NCBI RefSeq assembly: GCF_041447285.1
Contig: NZ_JBGMEB010000006.1
Coordinates: 1-64,000, forward strand
Source: Methanomethylovorans sp041447285
Lineage (GTDB): Archaea > Halobacteriota > Methanosarcinia > Methanosarcinales > Methanosarcinaceae
Direction: 5' to 3'
Length of the DNA: 64,000 nt
Part shown: piece after piece, positions 7,972 to 16,797 of the stretch
Layout of the letters: every line of letters begins with the position of its first letter
Numbering within the stretch: the stretch's first letter is position 1
Program-made: the position numbers and the translations under genes
The notes under the pieces: generated by a model
Database searches by the model: none
Told to the model about the DNA's origin: nothing
The model's input: the letters and a program-made list of their open reading frames with translations, nothing else

Positions 7972-10026
7972 TTAAACAAACGTTGAATACTCATTCCAAT
8001 GGCCTATTACAGGAGTAACACCACTCCACCCAAGATCTATAAATACTGGATTCAAAGGAGAAGGACCTACCCGCAACAGGAACCTGTTGTTGGCCGCTTC
8101 AAAGATACCAACTCCAGTTTTACCATCAACACCAGTCTAATGACCTACAACAGGAGTTGTTCCAGACCATCCAAATCCAACGGTATATGCAGAATTTGTA
8201 TTACGATCCCAAAGTGCCCAAGTACCAGCATTATTGTATACACCCGGTTCATCTGTTCCATCTCCATTCCAGTCACCAATAACCGGAGTAACGCCAGCCC
8301 ACCCAAGGCCTATTGTTTGATAACTAGATCCGGTCTTAAGCAAGAAATTGTTTCCAGCAGTGTTGTATATACCAACTTCAGTTGCATCATCGTTGTCCCA
8401 ATCACCCACAACCGGTTTTGTACCTGACCATCCGAATCCTACAATATCTGCAGAATTGGTATTACGGTTCCAGAGAGCCCAGGTACCAGCATTATCATAT
8501 ACACCTGGTTCATCGTTTCCATTTCCATCCCAATCGCCTATAACCGGGGTAACACCAGCCCATCCGAGAGGAATTGTTTGGTAACTGCCTGAATCTAACC
8601 GTAACAGGAACCTGTAATTTACCGGGTCATAGATACCAACTTCTATTTCATCGTCACCGTCCCAATCTCCTACAACCGGCTTTGTACCCGACCATCCGAA
8701 TCCAACAATATCCAGATAACCGGAAGATAGGTTCCATAAGGCCCAAGTACCAGCATTGTCGTAAACTCCAACGGTGTCGACATCAGAATTTAATTCCTTA
8801 AAGTCTGCTATAGTATCTTTATTAGATGCCACATGCAATATGTTGTTGTGTGAAGCATCTCCACGGCGGTTTAAATCTGAGTATTCAACTTCCATATAGT
8901 CATCTAAGAATGAAGTGCCTGTGAATGGAGACCACATAGAGGTATAATGCCAACTCAGACCAAGAGGCCATCTATAAGCTTCTTCATGAGTTGCACCGAA
9001 ATTGTGTCCGAGTTCATGAGTTATAAGGACACATCTGCCATTGTAAGTGGCTTGATAACTGCTAAATAGACCTGCAGATACCATTTGAATCACAGAATAA
9101 GATCTATTCGAACTGCCGTTAAAAGTGGAGCCTGTCCCGATTGTGTCATCTGTGAAATCATTTCCATAAAGCAACATAGCCAAATCAGTACCTGTCATAT
9201 TTCTATATGGTTTTATATCATCCATAAAATAATAATACATAGTATATGAATTACCATTCCCAACATTTAGGTCCCCGTATCTTTTAAAGAAATGGATATT
9301 CAATTCTGCATTTGCATGTGCTAATTCGCCATTTACTTCGTTGACCATCGCTACAATCTCACCTATTGGATTTGTATATTCATCCTCAAAACCTTGGTCG
9401 TAGCATGGCAGGATGTCTATCTGAGTGTAAGTTAATATGGAAGATGTAATCGCTCCTTCAGAAGACAAACTCTCTGCGAATAGCTCATTGCTCAAAGCCT
9501 CTTCCTTTTCGTCAACACCACAAGTATTGTATTCTTTAATCTCTCGTTCTTTAAAATCATCCAGATCATAAACTACATGAATGACCTTTCCAGCCTGTTT
9601 TTGATTTGTTTGGTCAATGATATATGTTTTATTCTCGACCCTGATACTTCCAATAAGAACATCATCTGCTACAGTCAATGATACTCTGCTATCATCCTTA
9701 CCAGTTACATATCCCCTATATGTATCTACATGTGGAGCATTTACAAAATAGATGCCTGTTTTATTCTCTTTGATTATTTTCGCACTTTCACTGATTACAT
9801 TTGTTTCTTTTAGTTCAAGCTCAAACTCCTTTCCCAATAGAGTTAATCTGACCTTGCCATTTTCTGCAGCTTTCATAAAAGCTTCAGTGTTGGGTGTCAC
9901 CACATCAAAATTTTTAAAATTATCAGCTATCCCAAGCGACTTGTTGTCAAAATTTACTTTCTTGAGATAGTCGTCGTCACTTGTATCTGCAAAAGCTGTT
10001 CCTGTAAGTAATATTAAAATTAGCAA
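7972..10026 (-). CDS. secreted metzincin-like metalloprotease with propeller repeats, interrupted by in-frame TAG
   Basis: Read to the first stop this is 629 residues; reading through the TAG at 8137-8139 gives 684. The zinc motif HELGHNFGATHE (residues 337-348, HExxHxxGxxHE) marks a metzincin/reprolysin-type peptidase. A propeptide-like region precedes it. From about residue 420 come repeats of roughly 46 aa with VVGDWDGD and LLR-type strands, resembling integrin/FG-GAP propeller blades. The 54 codons after TAG continue the repeat (NNRFLLR; GWSGVTPVIGHW). The start shown is a TTG with no ribosome binding site and a hydrophobic but uncharged leader (LLTGTAFA). A better signal peptide lies just upstream in another frame across a TATC repeat. 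It may be a pyrrolysine-containing, phase-variable or decaying gene. The protease call is firm; intactness is not. Confidence 0.75.
8137..8139 (-). other. in-frame amber codon (TAG) inside the metalloprotease repeat domain
   Basis: TAG falls after TTPVVGH, where the sister repeats have TTPVVGDW, so it sits at or next to a conserved Trp (TGG to TAG is one transition). Downstream codons remain homologous to the repeats until TAA at 7972-7974. Methanosarcinaceae decode many TAG codons as pyrrolysine, so readthrough is plausible, but no pyl genes are in the window. Confidence 0.6.
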
Positions 10027-10030
10027 TACA

Positions 10031-10066
10031 ATAGATAGATAGATAATGTCTTCAGTTTATCACCTC
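10031..10066 (-). promoter_or_regulatory. TATC tandem repeat and ribosome binding site at the metalloprotease 5' end
   Basis: On the minus strand GAGGTGAT (10059-10066) is followed by CTGAAGACA (CTG at 10053-10055) and then about 3.5 units of TATC. As sequenced, the CTG frame stops after 11 codons. With one extra 4-bp unit it would read (M/L)KTLSIYLSIVLLILILL and join the protease frame as a textbook signal peptide. Slipped-strand change in repeat number could therefore switch the gene on or off. Confidence 0.45.
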
Positions 10067-10383
10067 TGTTGCTTTCTCCATATTATTTTAGATATGAAGT
10101 AGAAATTTGATTTATTTTCATAGTATATAATACTTTTACTTATGAATTTTTATGGATACCTCCCTACTCATACTTGACAGTAGGATTAACTTTTTCAGTC
10201 TCTTCTTTACTGTAAAATAGCATATCAAAAAATTGGTTACTGTATAACACGGATGTTTAGTATTTTATCTGGCTGGTTGTTAAAGATTCTAAAAATCTGT
10301 TCTCTACAAAGCCAAAATGAATTAACTATATATTCTCCCATAACAGATTTTTATTCATGACAAAAATGTCAGGTGGGGGTATT
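10067..10383. other. divergent intergenic region upstream of the metalloprotease and NrdD-like genes
   Basis: This is about 317 bp of AT-rich sequence without a recognisable gene. ACTATATATT at about 10324-10333 is a TATA candidate for the plus-strand NrdD-like gene. AGGTGGGGG (10371-10379) is its ribosome binding site. No convincing hairpin was seen. Confidence 0.4.
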
Positions 10384-12159
10384 GTGGACAGGCTTGACTT
10401 TAAGGAGCCTGTGGAACTCATAGATGATGTGCTCTTGAAACAGAGCTGGTTACTTACGGAAAACTCCAATACCAGAGCAAGTCCTTCGGTTATAGACCTG
10501 CATATTGCATCCCAGATAAAGAAACAATACGCTCTGGAAAAACTTTACTCAAGGGATGTGGCAGCAGCGCATATGGACGGCTTGATCCATATTCACGACC
10601 TGCACAGCCCTTTCATGCCTTATTGCAACGGTATCGACGGGCGTATCATTTTTATGGACGGCCTGAAATTTTCTGACACCCGCAGCCTGCCTGCTAAAAG
10701 ACTGGACTCAGCCCTCTTTCATGTAATGTCGTTCATGATGCATTCCCAGCAATTTTTTGCAGGTGCCCAGGCTGTAGATATGCTTAACTGGCTGCTTGCT
10801 CCCCATCTGTATTTTGAGAGAATGGATGAATCCATGTTATACCAGGCAGTTCAGAGTTTTATGTTCCAGATGAACCAGTCTAACAGGATAGGAGCCCAGA
10901 GTGCTTTTACCAACATAGGCCTGAGATTGAAATGCCCTTCCGCATTGAAGGATGAACCAGTGGTCTACGGAGGAAAAACTCTCGATTCAACATATACCGA
11001 ATTCGAGGATGAGGCCAAACAGATATACAGTGCTTTTATGCGAGTATCAGCAGATGGGGATTCTACAGGTGCTCCGTTTACGTTTCCTCTCATCACTACA
11101 GCCATTACCAGAGATCATGATTTTAATGATCCTCTCTGGCTCGAAACCATGCAGGCTGCTTCATCTACAGGCGCACCTTATTTCCTGAATCTTGCAGCAC
11201 CTTATATGGAAGAAGATACGGTGCATGCCATGTGTTGCAGATTGCTGAGCCATCATGCAGGTGGCATCTGGACTGCTGGCGGCATGGGTACGGGTTCCAA
11301 TAAGGTTGTGACCATTAATCTGCCTGGCGTGGCTCTCAGGTCAAATGATGAAGATAATTTCATTGTACAGCTGAACAATGCACTCGACATAGCTCGGCAG
11401 GCATTGCTGGAAGGGCAGGAGATTATCCGGAGATCTCTTTATGAGTGGAACCTTTTGCCCTGGTTGCTCAACAAGACAACTGACGGAGTGCCGTATTTTG
11501 ATCTTGGGAAGCGTCATCTTACATTTGGTTTAGTGGGTATGAACGAATGTCTGCTGAACCTGACAGGAGAAGGTATTGATAAAAAGAATTCGACAGGTAT
11601 CAAAATAATTGCTCATATTCTTAAGAGGATAGAGGAGTTCTTCCGTGAGGACGGCATAGAATACACTCTAGAGCAGACACCTGCGGAAAGTACTGCACAC
11701 AGGCTTGCCATGATCGACAGAAATAACTTCGGGGAAAAAGCTAAAGTGCAGGGTATTGAAGGAGCCTACTACTATACCAATTCTACTCATATGCCATATC
11801 ATGCAAATATATCTCTCATTGACAGGATCAATATTGAGTCAGAATTTCATCCTTACTTTACAGGAGGTACTATCTGCCATATATGGATGGGCGAAAGTTA
11901 TCCCGATCCTGCCGGCCTGAATGAATTTATCCGGAAACTTGCAGGAACAAAACTCGCTTATTTCTGCTTCTCTCCTGATTTTTCTGTATGTTCTGCAGGT
12001 CACACTTCCAGGGGCGTAAGTGAACTCTGTCCTATGTGTGCAAGCCCTGTTATCGATCATATGTCCAGGGTAACTGGCTATTATGGCCATGTGAACCAGT
12101 GGAATCCCGGAAAAAAAGCGGAATATGCTCAGAGGCACAGATATAGGATGCACTGCTAG
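10384..12159 (+). CDS. class III (anaerobic) ribonucleotide reductase-like protein, short form without ATP-cone
   Basis: This 591-residue NrdD-family protein lacks the N-terminal ATP-cone. It starts directly at the catalytic barrel (IHDL; MNQSNRIGAQSAFTN) and ends with a metal-site region (C-x4-H then CPMC) and the glycyl-radical motif RVTGY. The GTG at this position follows AGGTGGGGG at ideal spacing; an ATG 27 bases upstream would put that site inside the gene. It would reduce ribonucleotides anaerobically after glycyl-radical activation. It has no adjacent activase, so it may depend on the NrdG encoded at about 23 kb. It diverges clearly from the longer NrdD of the same window. Ends in TAG. 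Confidence 0.8.
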   Translation: MDRLDFKEPVELIDDVLLKQSWLLTENSNTRASPSVIDLHIASQIKKQYALEKLYSRDVAAAHMDGLIHIHDLHSPFMPYCNGIDGRIIFMDGLKFSDTRSLPAKRLDSALFHVMSFMMHSQQFFAGAQAVDMLNWLLAPHLYFERMDESMLYQAVQSFMFQMNQSNRIGAQSAFTNIGLRLKCPSALKDEPVVYGGKTLDSTYTEFEDEAKQIYSAFMRVSADGDSTGAPFTFPLITTAITRDHDFNDPLWLETMQAASSTGAPYFLNLAAPYMEEDTVHAMCCRLLSHHAGGIWTAGGMGTGSNKVVTINLPGVALRSNDEDNFIVQLNNALDIARQALLEGQEIIRRSLYEWNLLPWLLNKTTDGVPYFDLGKRHLTFGLVGMNECLLNLTGEGIDKKNSTGIKIIAHILKRIEEFFREDGIEYTLEQTPAESTAHRLAMIDRNNFGEKAKVQGIEGAYYYTNSTHMPYHANISLIDRINIESEFHPYFTGGTICHIWMGESYPDPAGLNEFIRKLAGTKLAYFCFSPDFSVCSAGHTSRGVSELCPMCASPVIDHMSRVTGYYGHVNQWNPGKKAEYAQRHRYRMHC

Positions 12160-12194
12160 AAAAACGCTAAATACAGACCTGTATATTATATTGC

Positions 12195-12902
12195 ATGGAC
12201 CCTAGGATAGTGGACCCCAATATAGCAAAGTCACTAGATTGGATCGAAATGCAAAAGCCGGATTCCATCAAGGAAATAGCTCGTGTTGTTTGGGCCCGTG
12301 GGGTATGGAGTCTTCCCAGCTGCCATACTGCTCTTCTTATAAGGCTTAAAGGCAATCCTCCATGGGGTGGGGATGTAAGGGAAAGTGCCAGGGTTGTTTC
12401 TTCTCTTTCTCAAATGGGTCTGATCTTCCCGGATATGGAACAATGGATTCTTTCACAGAAAAAAGGTGGTTCCTGGGATGGTAATGTGTACGATACCACA
12501 TATTCCCTAATAGCTCTGGCAGATATGGATGTCCATGATCCTGAAGGATATGGATGGTTATTTGATAACTACGGGCCACAGTGGGAGCACGTAGGGACCA
12601 CAGCCCTGATCATTAATGCTTTGGTAAAACAGGGTGCTATACAGAGAGAGTATCACGACTTTATCGATAAGAAGGCACACTGGTTGCTTGAAAAACGTGA
12701 ACTGGATGGTGGATGGAAGAACATAGCAACTAGTAATATAGTCATGCAATCTCTTTTGATGGCGGGTTTCAGAGAAGAACTTAATGTTTCTATAGACTGG
12801 CTCATGAAAAAACAGAACTCAGAAGGGTTTTGGGGTAAAAGTGAGGACAAAGTTGTTGCTACGTCCCTATCACTGATAACTCTTGCATTGTGGCAGTCAT
12901 AA
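12195..12902 (+). CDS. terpene cyclase/prenyltransferase-fold (alpha/alpha barrel) protein
   Basis: This 235-residue protein contains QW-type repeats of the squalene-cyclase/prenyltransferase alpha-alpha superfamily (KKGGSWDGNVYDTTYSLIAL; ELDGGWKN; NSEGFWGKSEDKVVATS). It is much shorter than a squalene-hopene cyclase (about 630 aa), has no DxDD catalytic motif and no signal peptide. It is therefore probably one half-barrel of unknown substrate rather than a cyclase. It begins 35 bp after the NrdD-like gene and is probably co-transcribed with it. The function is not known. Confidence 0.65.
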   Translation: MDPRIVDPNIAKSLDWIEMQKPDSIKEIARVVWARGVWSLPSCHTALLIRLKGNPPWGGDVRESARVVSSLSQMGLIFPDMEQWILSQKKGGSWDGNVYDTTYSLIALADMDVHDPEGYGWLFDNYGPQWEHVGTTALIINALVKQGAIQREYHDFIDKKAHWLLEKRELDGGWKNIATSNIVMQSLLMAGFREELNVSIDWLMKKQNSEGFWGKSEDKVVATSLSLITLALWQS

Positions 12903-12994
12903 GCTTTTCCAATAGATCATGTGAAACTAATATATATGAGAGGCCAGCCTATACCTACACGTTTTTAATTACATTGCCTTGTGTCAGTGATATA

Positions 12995-13426
12995 ATGAAT
13001 ACAGAATTTATCAAGTACCATCCTGGTTCCGATACTTACGTCATTCAGAGAAAAGCATACTTTGAGGATAGCGTTCTCATTAAAGGTAATCTGATAGTTG
13101 GCGCAGGATGCAATTTTTGGCAGGAATTGAGAGTTGAGGGAAATCTTGAACTTGGAAAGAAATCCCTGGTCAAAGGTCATGTGCAGGCACACAATGCCAT
13201 CATTGGTCCGCACTGTGAGATAAAGGGTGATGTGCAGGTTGATAAGGACCTTACGCTAATGGATGATGTGAAAATCGAAGGTTCTGCCACATGTGGTGGA
13301 CAGATGTTAGTGCGTCCGGGCTGCTCCATAGGTTTTGTAAAAGCTGAAAAACTGCTGGAACTTGTAGGGAAGGCCAGCATAAAAGATGTAGAAGCCGGAA
13401 CGAAAGTGATCGTACGTTCCGAATGA
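12995..13426 (+). CDS. beta-helix/bactofilin-like protein
   Basis: This 143-residue protein is built of short repeating beta turns (VLIKGNLIVGAGCNFW, VEGNLELGKKSLVKGHV, IIGPHCEIKGDVQV, VKIEGSATCGGQMLV), typical of left-handed or bactofilin-type beta-helices (polymer-forming cytoskeletal family). The ATG with upstream AGTGAT was chosen over an in-frame start 105 bases earlier, which would overlap the preceding gene and add an unlike N-terminus. Related archaeal proteins are annotated as acyltransferase-like, but no acyltransferase active-site His was identified here. Confidence 0.65.
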   Translation: MNTEFIKYHPGSDTYVIQRKAYFEDSVLIKGNLIVGAGCNFWQELRVEGNLELGKKSLVKGHVQAHNAIIGPHCEIKGDVQVDKDLTLMDDVKIEGSATCGGQMLVRPGCSIGFVKAEKLLELVGKASIKDVEAGTKVIVRSE

Positions 13427-13470
13427 GTTTGCATTTCCTAATTTTCTCTTTTTTTTGTATGTTTTGAATA

Positions 13471-14238
13471 TTAATCAATTCTCTCTTTTCTTTCTTCGGA
13501 GAGCAACTTCAATACAGATGTCCTCAATTTATTAGCCTCAGGCCCTGTTCTTATTCTGGGTCGGGGAAGATCTACATCTATGATCTCTTTTATTTTCCCG
13601 GGACGTGCAGTCATAACTACTATCCTGTCAGCCAGGAATACGGCTTCATCCACGCTGTGAGTAACGAACAGGATGGTTATGTGTTTCTTATTCCATATAT
13701 CCAGAAGTTGGTGCTGTAAAGAATTCCTGGTCTGAGCATCCAGTGCTCCAAAGGGTTCATCCATGAGCAATACTTCCGGTTCATTTGCGAGTGCGCGGGC
13801 AATAGCAACCCTTTGTCTCATGCCTCCAGATAGCTCATAAGGAAAGCTGTCTTTAAATTGCGTGAGGCCTACCAGTTCAAGATATTTCTCAGTTTCTTTT
13901 ATTGCCTGTTTTCTTGAAACACCTTTCATCTCCGGGCCGAAGGTAATATTCTCAGTTACAGTTCTCCAGGGGAAAAGTGAATACTCCTGAAACACCATAC
14001 CTCTTTTTGAATCAGGTATCGATACTTTTATTCCATCCAGTAATATTTCTCCTGAATCGGGATTATCAAGACCCGCAATAATACGCAACAGAGTCGTCTT
14101 GCCGCATCCAGAAGGGCCTACAAAACATACGAACTCCTTGTCATTTATGCCAAGGCTCACATTATCTAATGCAAGGGTTTCAGATACACCTTCTTTTCTG
14201 AAAGCACGGGTAATATTCTTTATTTCTACTTTTCCCAT
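13471..14238 (-). CDS. ABC transporter ATP-binding protein, SsuB/TauB (nitrate/sulfonate/taurine) type
   Basis: This 255-residue ABC ATPase has Walker A GPSGCGKTT (about residue 45), the signature LSGGMRQR and Walker B VLLMDEPFGALD, followed by the H-loop (FVTHSVDEA). The start ATG overlaps the TAA of the permease gene by one base (TAATG), and is preferred over a start 24 bases upstream. With the permease and the binding lipoprotein it forms an importer of the SsuABC/TauABC class. The substrate could be a sulfonate, nitrate or thiamin-pyrimidine-like compound and is not resolved by sequence. Confidence 0.9.
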   Translation of the reverse strand: MGKVEIKNITRAFRKEGVSETLALDNVSLGINDKEFVCFVGPSGCGKTTLLRIIAGLDNPDSGEILLDGIKVSIPDSKRGMVFQEYSLFPWRTVTENITFGPEMKGVSRKQAIKETEKYLELVGLTQFKDSFPYELSGGMRQRVAIARALANEPEVLLMDEPFGALDAQTRNSLQHQLLDIWNKKHITILFVTHSVDEAVFLADRIVVMTARPGKIKEIIDVDLPRPRIRTGPEANKLRTSVLKLLSEERKERID

Positions 14239-15065
14239 TATCTGACAACTCCTGCCTGCCATTTCAGCAGACGTTCATCTATAATGTACCTAAGTACCTT
14301 GTCAATGAACAGTCCCAGAAAACCCAGAACCATCATGTATACGAGCACCATATCCATCTGGTGAAGATAATAATGATGCCATATCTTGAAACCTAGCCCG
14401 TATTTGCTTACTCCAAACATCTCTGCAGCTACCAGGCACATCCAACCCACGCCAATAGCTATTCTTATGCCCGCAGCTATGGAAGGAAGAGCAGAAGGCA
14501 GTGCAATATATCTTATAAGGTCACTGTCTTTCTTGCATCCTAGTACCCTGGCTGCTTCTACATAGACCTTTGGTACGTTCTTAAGACCTGTAAAAGTGTT
14601 AATAATAATTGGAAACACAGCTCCTATAAAGATTAAAAAGCCTGCTGATGCTGGCGTGAGACCCAGCCAAATGATGGCAAATGGTATCCAGGCGAGCGGA
14701 GGAATAGGTCTTAATATCTCTATAATTGGATCAAGTATCCTGTTAAATGCTGTGAACCAGCCCATTATCATGCCAATGGGAATTCCAACTATTAGGGCAG
14801 CTACCATTCCAATAGAAAAATGTAACAAGCTGTGTAGGAGGTCAACGAATACCAGTGGCGTTTCTAGGGCAAGTGATCCAATCTCTAATACAGCGGGGCG
14901 CTGAAAAATAACTAATGCAGCAGAAATTACATCAAGAACGCTTGGCAGGAATAACTTGTTACGAACTATGAATTCCGCTACTATTTGCCACAGCAGAAGG
15001 GCAGAGATAATGGATATTATCTCCACTCCTCTACCCTTTAGCATGTGTATTATTTTTTTAATCAT
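14238..15065 (-). CDS. ABC transporter permease, SsuC/TauC type
   Basis: This 275-residue integral membrane protein has about six hydrophobic segments and the binding-protein-dependent transport loop (EAARVLGCKKDSDLIRYIAL, the EAA motif) near residue 175. It has the family's usual length. It is translationally coupled to the ATPase gene (stop/start overlap) and lies 50 bp downstream of the substrate-binding protein gene. It forms the channel of the importer in the cytoplasmic membrane. Confidence 0.9.
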   Translation of the reverse strand: MIKKIIHMLKGRGVEIISIISALLLWQIVAEFIVRNKLFLPSVLDVISAALVIFQRPAVLEIGSLALETPLVFVDLLHSLLHFSIGMVAALIVGIPIGMIMGWFTAFNRILDPIIEILRPIPPLAWIPFAIIWLGLTPASAGFLIFIGAVFPIIINTFTGLKNVPKVYVEAARVLGCKKDSDLIRYIALPSALPSIAAGIRIAIGVGWMCLVAAEMFGVSKYGLGFKIWHHYYLHQMDMVLVYMMVLGFLGLFIDKVLRYIIDERLLKWQAGVVR

Positions 15066-15115
15066 TTCCGCTTACAGAACTCCTTGCTTATTCATGAAAG
15101 TTGCTGTTAATGCAC

Positions 15116-16123
15116 TCACTTTTGCAAGGAATCATAAAAAGACATATCAAATATATCTTTTTCCGTAAGTGGCTTCTTTATGTATCCCAGTTCATACTGG
15201 ATATTTGCATAGTCTACAGTTGAGTTCACTATCAGATGTGGATTTGCCACCCATGTGCCATCCCATTCTTTAATAGAGTTCTGAACAATGCTTATATTCA
15301 TTTCCTGATCAGCTGCATAGATTTGAGCCGCTTCATCAGGATGCTCATTGTTGTACTCCGTAGCGTCTATATGTGTCTTTACTATCTGCTCCACTACTTC
15401 AGGGTGGTTCTTGATGAGGTCTCCACTTACTACAACCACACAGCATGCATGGTTTGGCATAATTTCACCGGATTGGACAACAGTTCTGCCATAGCCTCCC
15501 ATCTCTATTTGAGTTGGAGATGGATGTGGCAGGAACACTGCGTCAACCTGGCTGGCTGAGATAGCTGTCACAGCATCTGCAGGTGTCATGGGCAAGATAG
15601 TTACGTCTTTATCCGGATCAATGTTATTTGTTTTCAGCCAGTTCCTCAAGAGCGTGTCTTGGATAGTTCCTGGTGGGAATGTAGCTATCTTCAGTCCTTT
15701 TAGATCTTCTGGCTTTTCATAAGGTATGCCAGTGCGCACTACAAGGTCAGAGCCCTGCACCTGAACAGCAGCTACGATCTTGGCATCAAGACCTTCGCTT
15801 AGAGCGGATATGAATGGTGCAGCCCCTACATATGCCACATCAAGGTCTCCTGCGAGCATAGATGTCATTTCCGGGGCTCCACTTGGGAACAAATTCTCTG
15901 TTGTTTTAACTATGCCCAAAGGTGCGAGGGTATCATTCCACAAGCCTTTATCCCTTGCTGTCAGATAAGCTATCTGATGGGTACTAGGCTGATATCCAAA
16001 GTGTATCTCTGTCAGCTCCTCTTTTTGTTCAGGTTCAGCACAACCTGAAATAAATGCAATTGCCATCATAGCAGTGATGATAAAAATGGCTCCAAGAATT
16101 CTGTTAATTCTTTTGTTGTACAT
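15116..16123 (-). CDS. ABC transporter substrate-binding lipoprotein, SsuA/TauA/NMT1 type
   Basis: This 335-residue extracytoplasmic binding protein has a signal sequence ending in the lipobox-like FISGC at about residue 28, so it is probably lipid-anchored. HFGYQPSTHQIAYLTARDKGLW and DVAYVGAAPFISAL are typical of the SsuA/NMT1 family. The ATG with AGAGGT eight bases upstream was taken, seven codons inside a longer possible start. It is the first gene of the transporter operon. A divergent HTH regulator gene starts about 150 bp away and is a likely controller. Confidence 0.88.
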   Translation of the reverse strand: MYNKRINRILGAIFIITAMMAIAFISGCAEPEQKEELTEIHFGYQPSTHQIAYLTARDKGLWNDTLAPLGIVKTTENLFPSGAPEMTSMLAGDLDVAYVGAAPFISALSEGLDAKIVAAVQVQGSDLVVRTGIPYEKPEDLKGLKIATFPPGTIQDTLLRNWLKTNNIDPDKDVTILPMTPADAVTAISASQVDAVFLPHPSPTQIEMGGYGRTVVQSGEIMPNHACCVVVVSGDLIKNHPEVVEQIVKTHIDATEYNNEHPDEAAQIYAADQEMNISIVQNSIKEWDGTWVANPHLIVNSTVDYANIQYELGYIKKPLTEKDIFDMSFYDSLQK

Positions 16124-16193
16124 ATTGGTACCTCTTTTTCTCAACAGTGAAATCGTTCTACTGAGTTATATTTAATGTTTCCCATACCTATAA

Positions 16194-16246
16194 AGGAATT
16201 TTCCTGAAAGTATAAATACTACCTTATCTTTATCCTCCTAAGGATA
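16194..16246. promoter_or_regulatory. two dyads and TATA box in the divergent transporter/regulator promoter
   Basis: AGGAA-TT-TTCCT (16194-16205) and TATCCT-CCTA-AGGATA (16231-16246) are inverted repeats flanking a plus-strand TATA box (TATAAATA, 16211-16218). The second dyad lies about where transcription of the HTH gene would start, as expected for an autoregulatory operator. Binding by the HTH protein is inferred from position only. Confidence 0.45.
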
Positions 16247-16269
16247 TTTTATATTATTATGGAGGACTA

Positions 16270-16791
16270 ATGGAATCATCAGATAAGATAGTGGATGCTA
16301 TATTGGACTCTTATGAAGACTTCCAAAAAACATTTTCTACAGTACTGAAAGAAGACCTGAATCTTACTGCGGTTGAGTTTGCACAAGAAGCAAACATTCC
16401 TGCAAGTACTTTATACAAGATAATGTCAGGTAAAAGAGAGCCTAACATGAAAACTTTAAGGCAGATAGTTAAAACCATCAAGAGGCTACAGAATACCGAA
16501 AGAGGAGACTTCATAGCTGTTATTGCTGCAAGGCCTGTGCTTGATAACATAAGAGAAACAAAAAAGAGAATAGGGGGAACTCTCTGTACGATAAGGGAAT
16601 ACTCTGCAACTTCCATAGAAGAAGCTATTATTGCAGCTGTTAAAGCAGAACGTGAAGGGGCACGTGCGCTTGTGTGCGCACCTATTGTAAGCCCGACTGT
16701 GGAAAAAATACTACGGATTCCTGTGGCTACGATCATGCCAAAGAACAGCCTTATAGAAGCTATAGAAAGAGTATCCAAAAAAATAAGTTAA
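16270..16791 (+). CDS. XRE-type HTH transcriptional regulator with C-terminal sensor-like domain
   Basis: This 173-residue protein has an N-terminal XRE helix-turn-helix (LTAVEFAQEANIPASTLYKI, about residues 33-52, followed by MSGKREPN). An alpha/beta domain follows (about 75-173) in which GARALVCAPI and IPVATIMPKNS recall small-molecule-sensing folds such as PrpR-N. GGAGG lies six bases before the ATG. The gene diverges from the SsuABC-like operon, which it probably regulates. The ligand is unknown. Confidence 0.75.
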   Translation: MESSDKIVDAILDSYEDFQKTFSTVLKEDLNLTAVEFAQEANIPASTLYKIMSGKREPNMKTLRQIVKTIKRLQNTERGDFIAVIAARPVLDNIRETKKRIGGTLCTIREYSATSIEEAIIAAVKAEREGARALVCAPIVSPTVEKILRIPVATIMPKNSLIEAIERVSKKIS

Positions 16792-16797
16792 TTGATT

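Noticed and set aside
12157..12159. TAG stop of the NrdD-like gene as a readthrough site
   Set aside because: The protein is already complete at its glycyl-radical C-terminus and the extension is short and ends in a second TAG.
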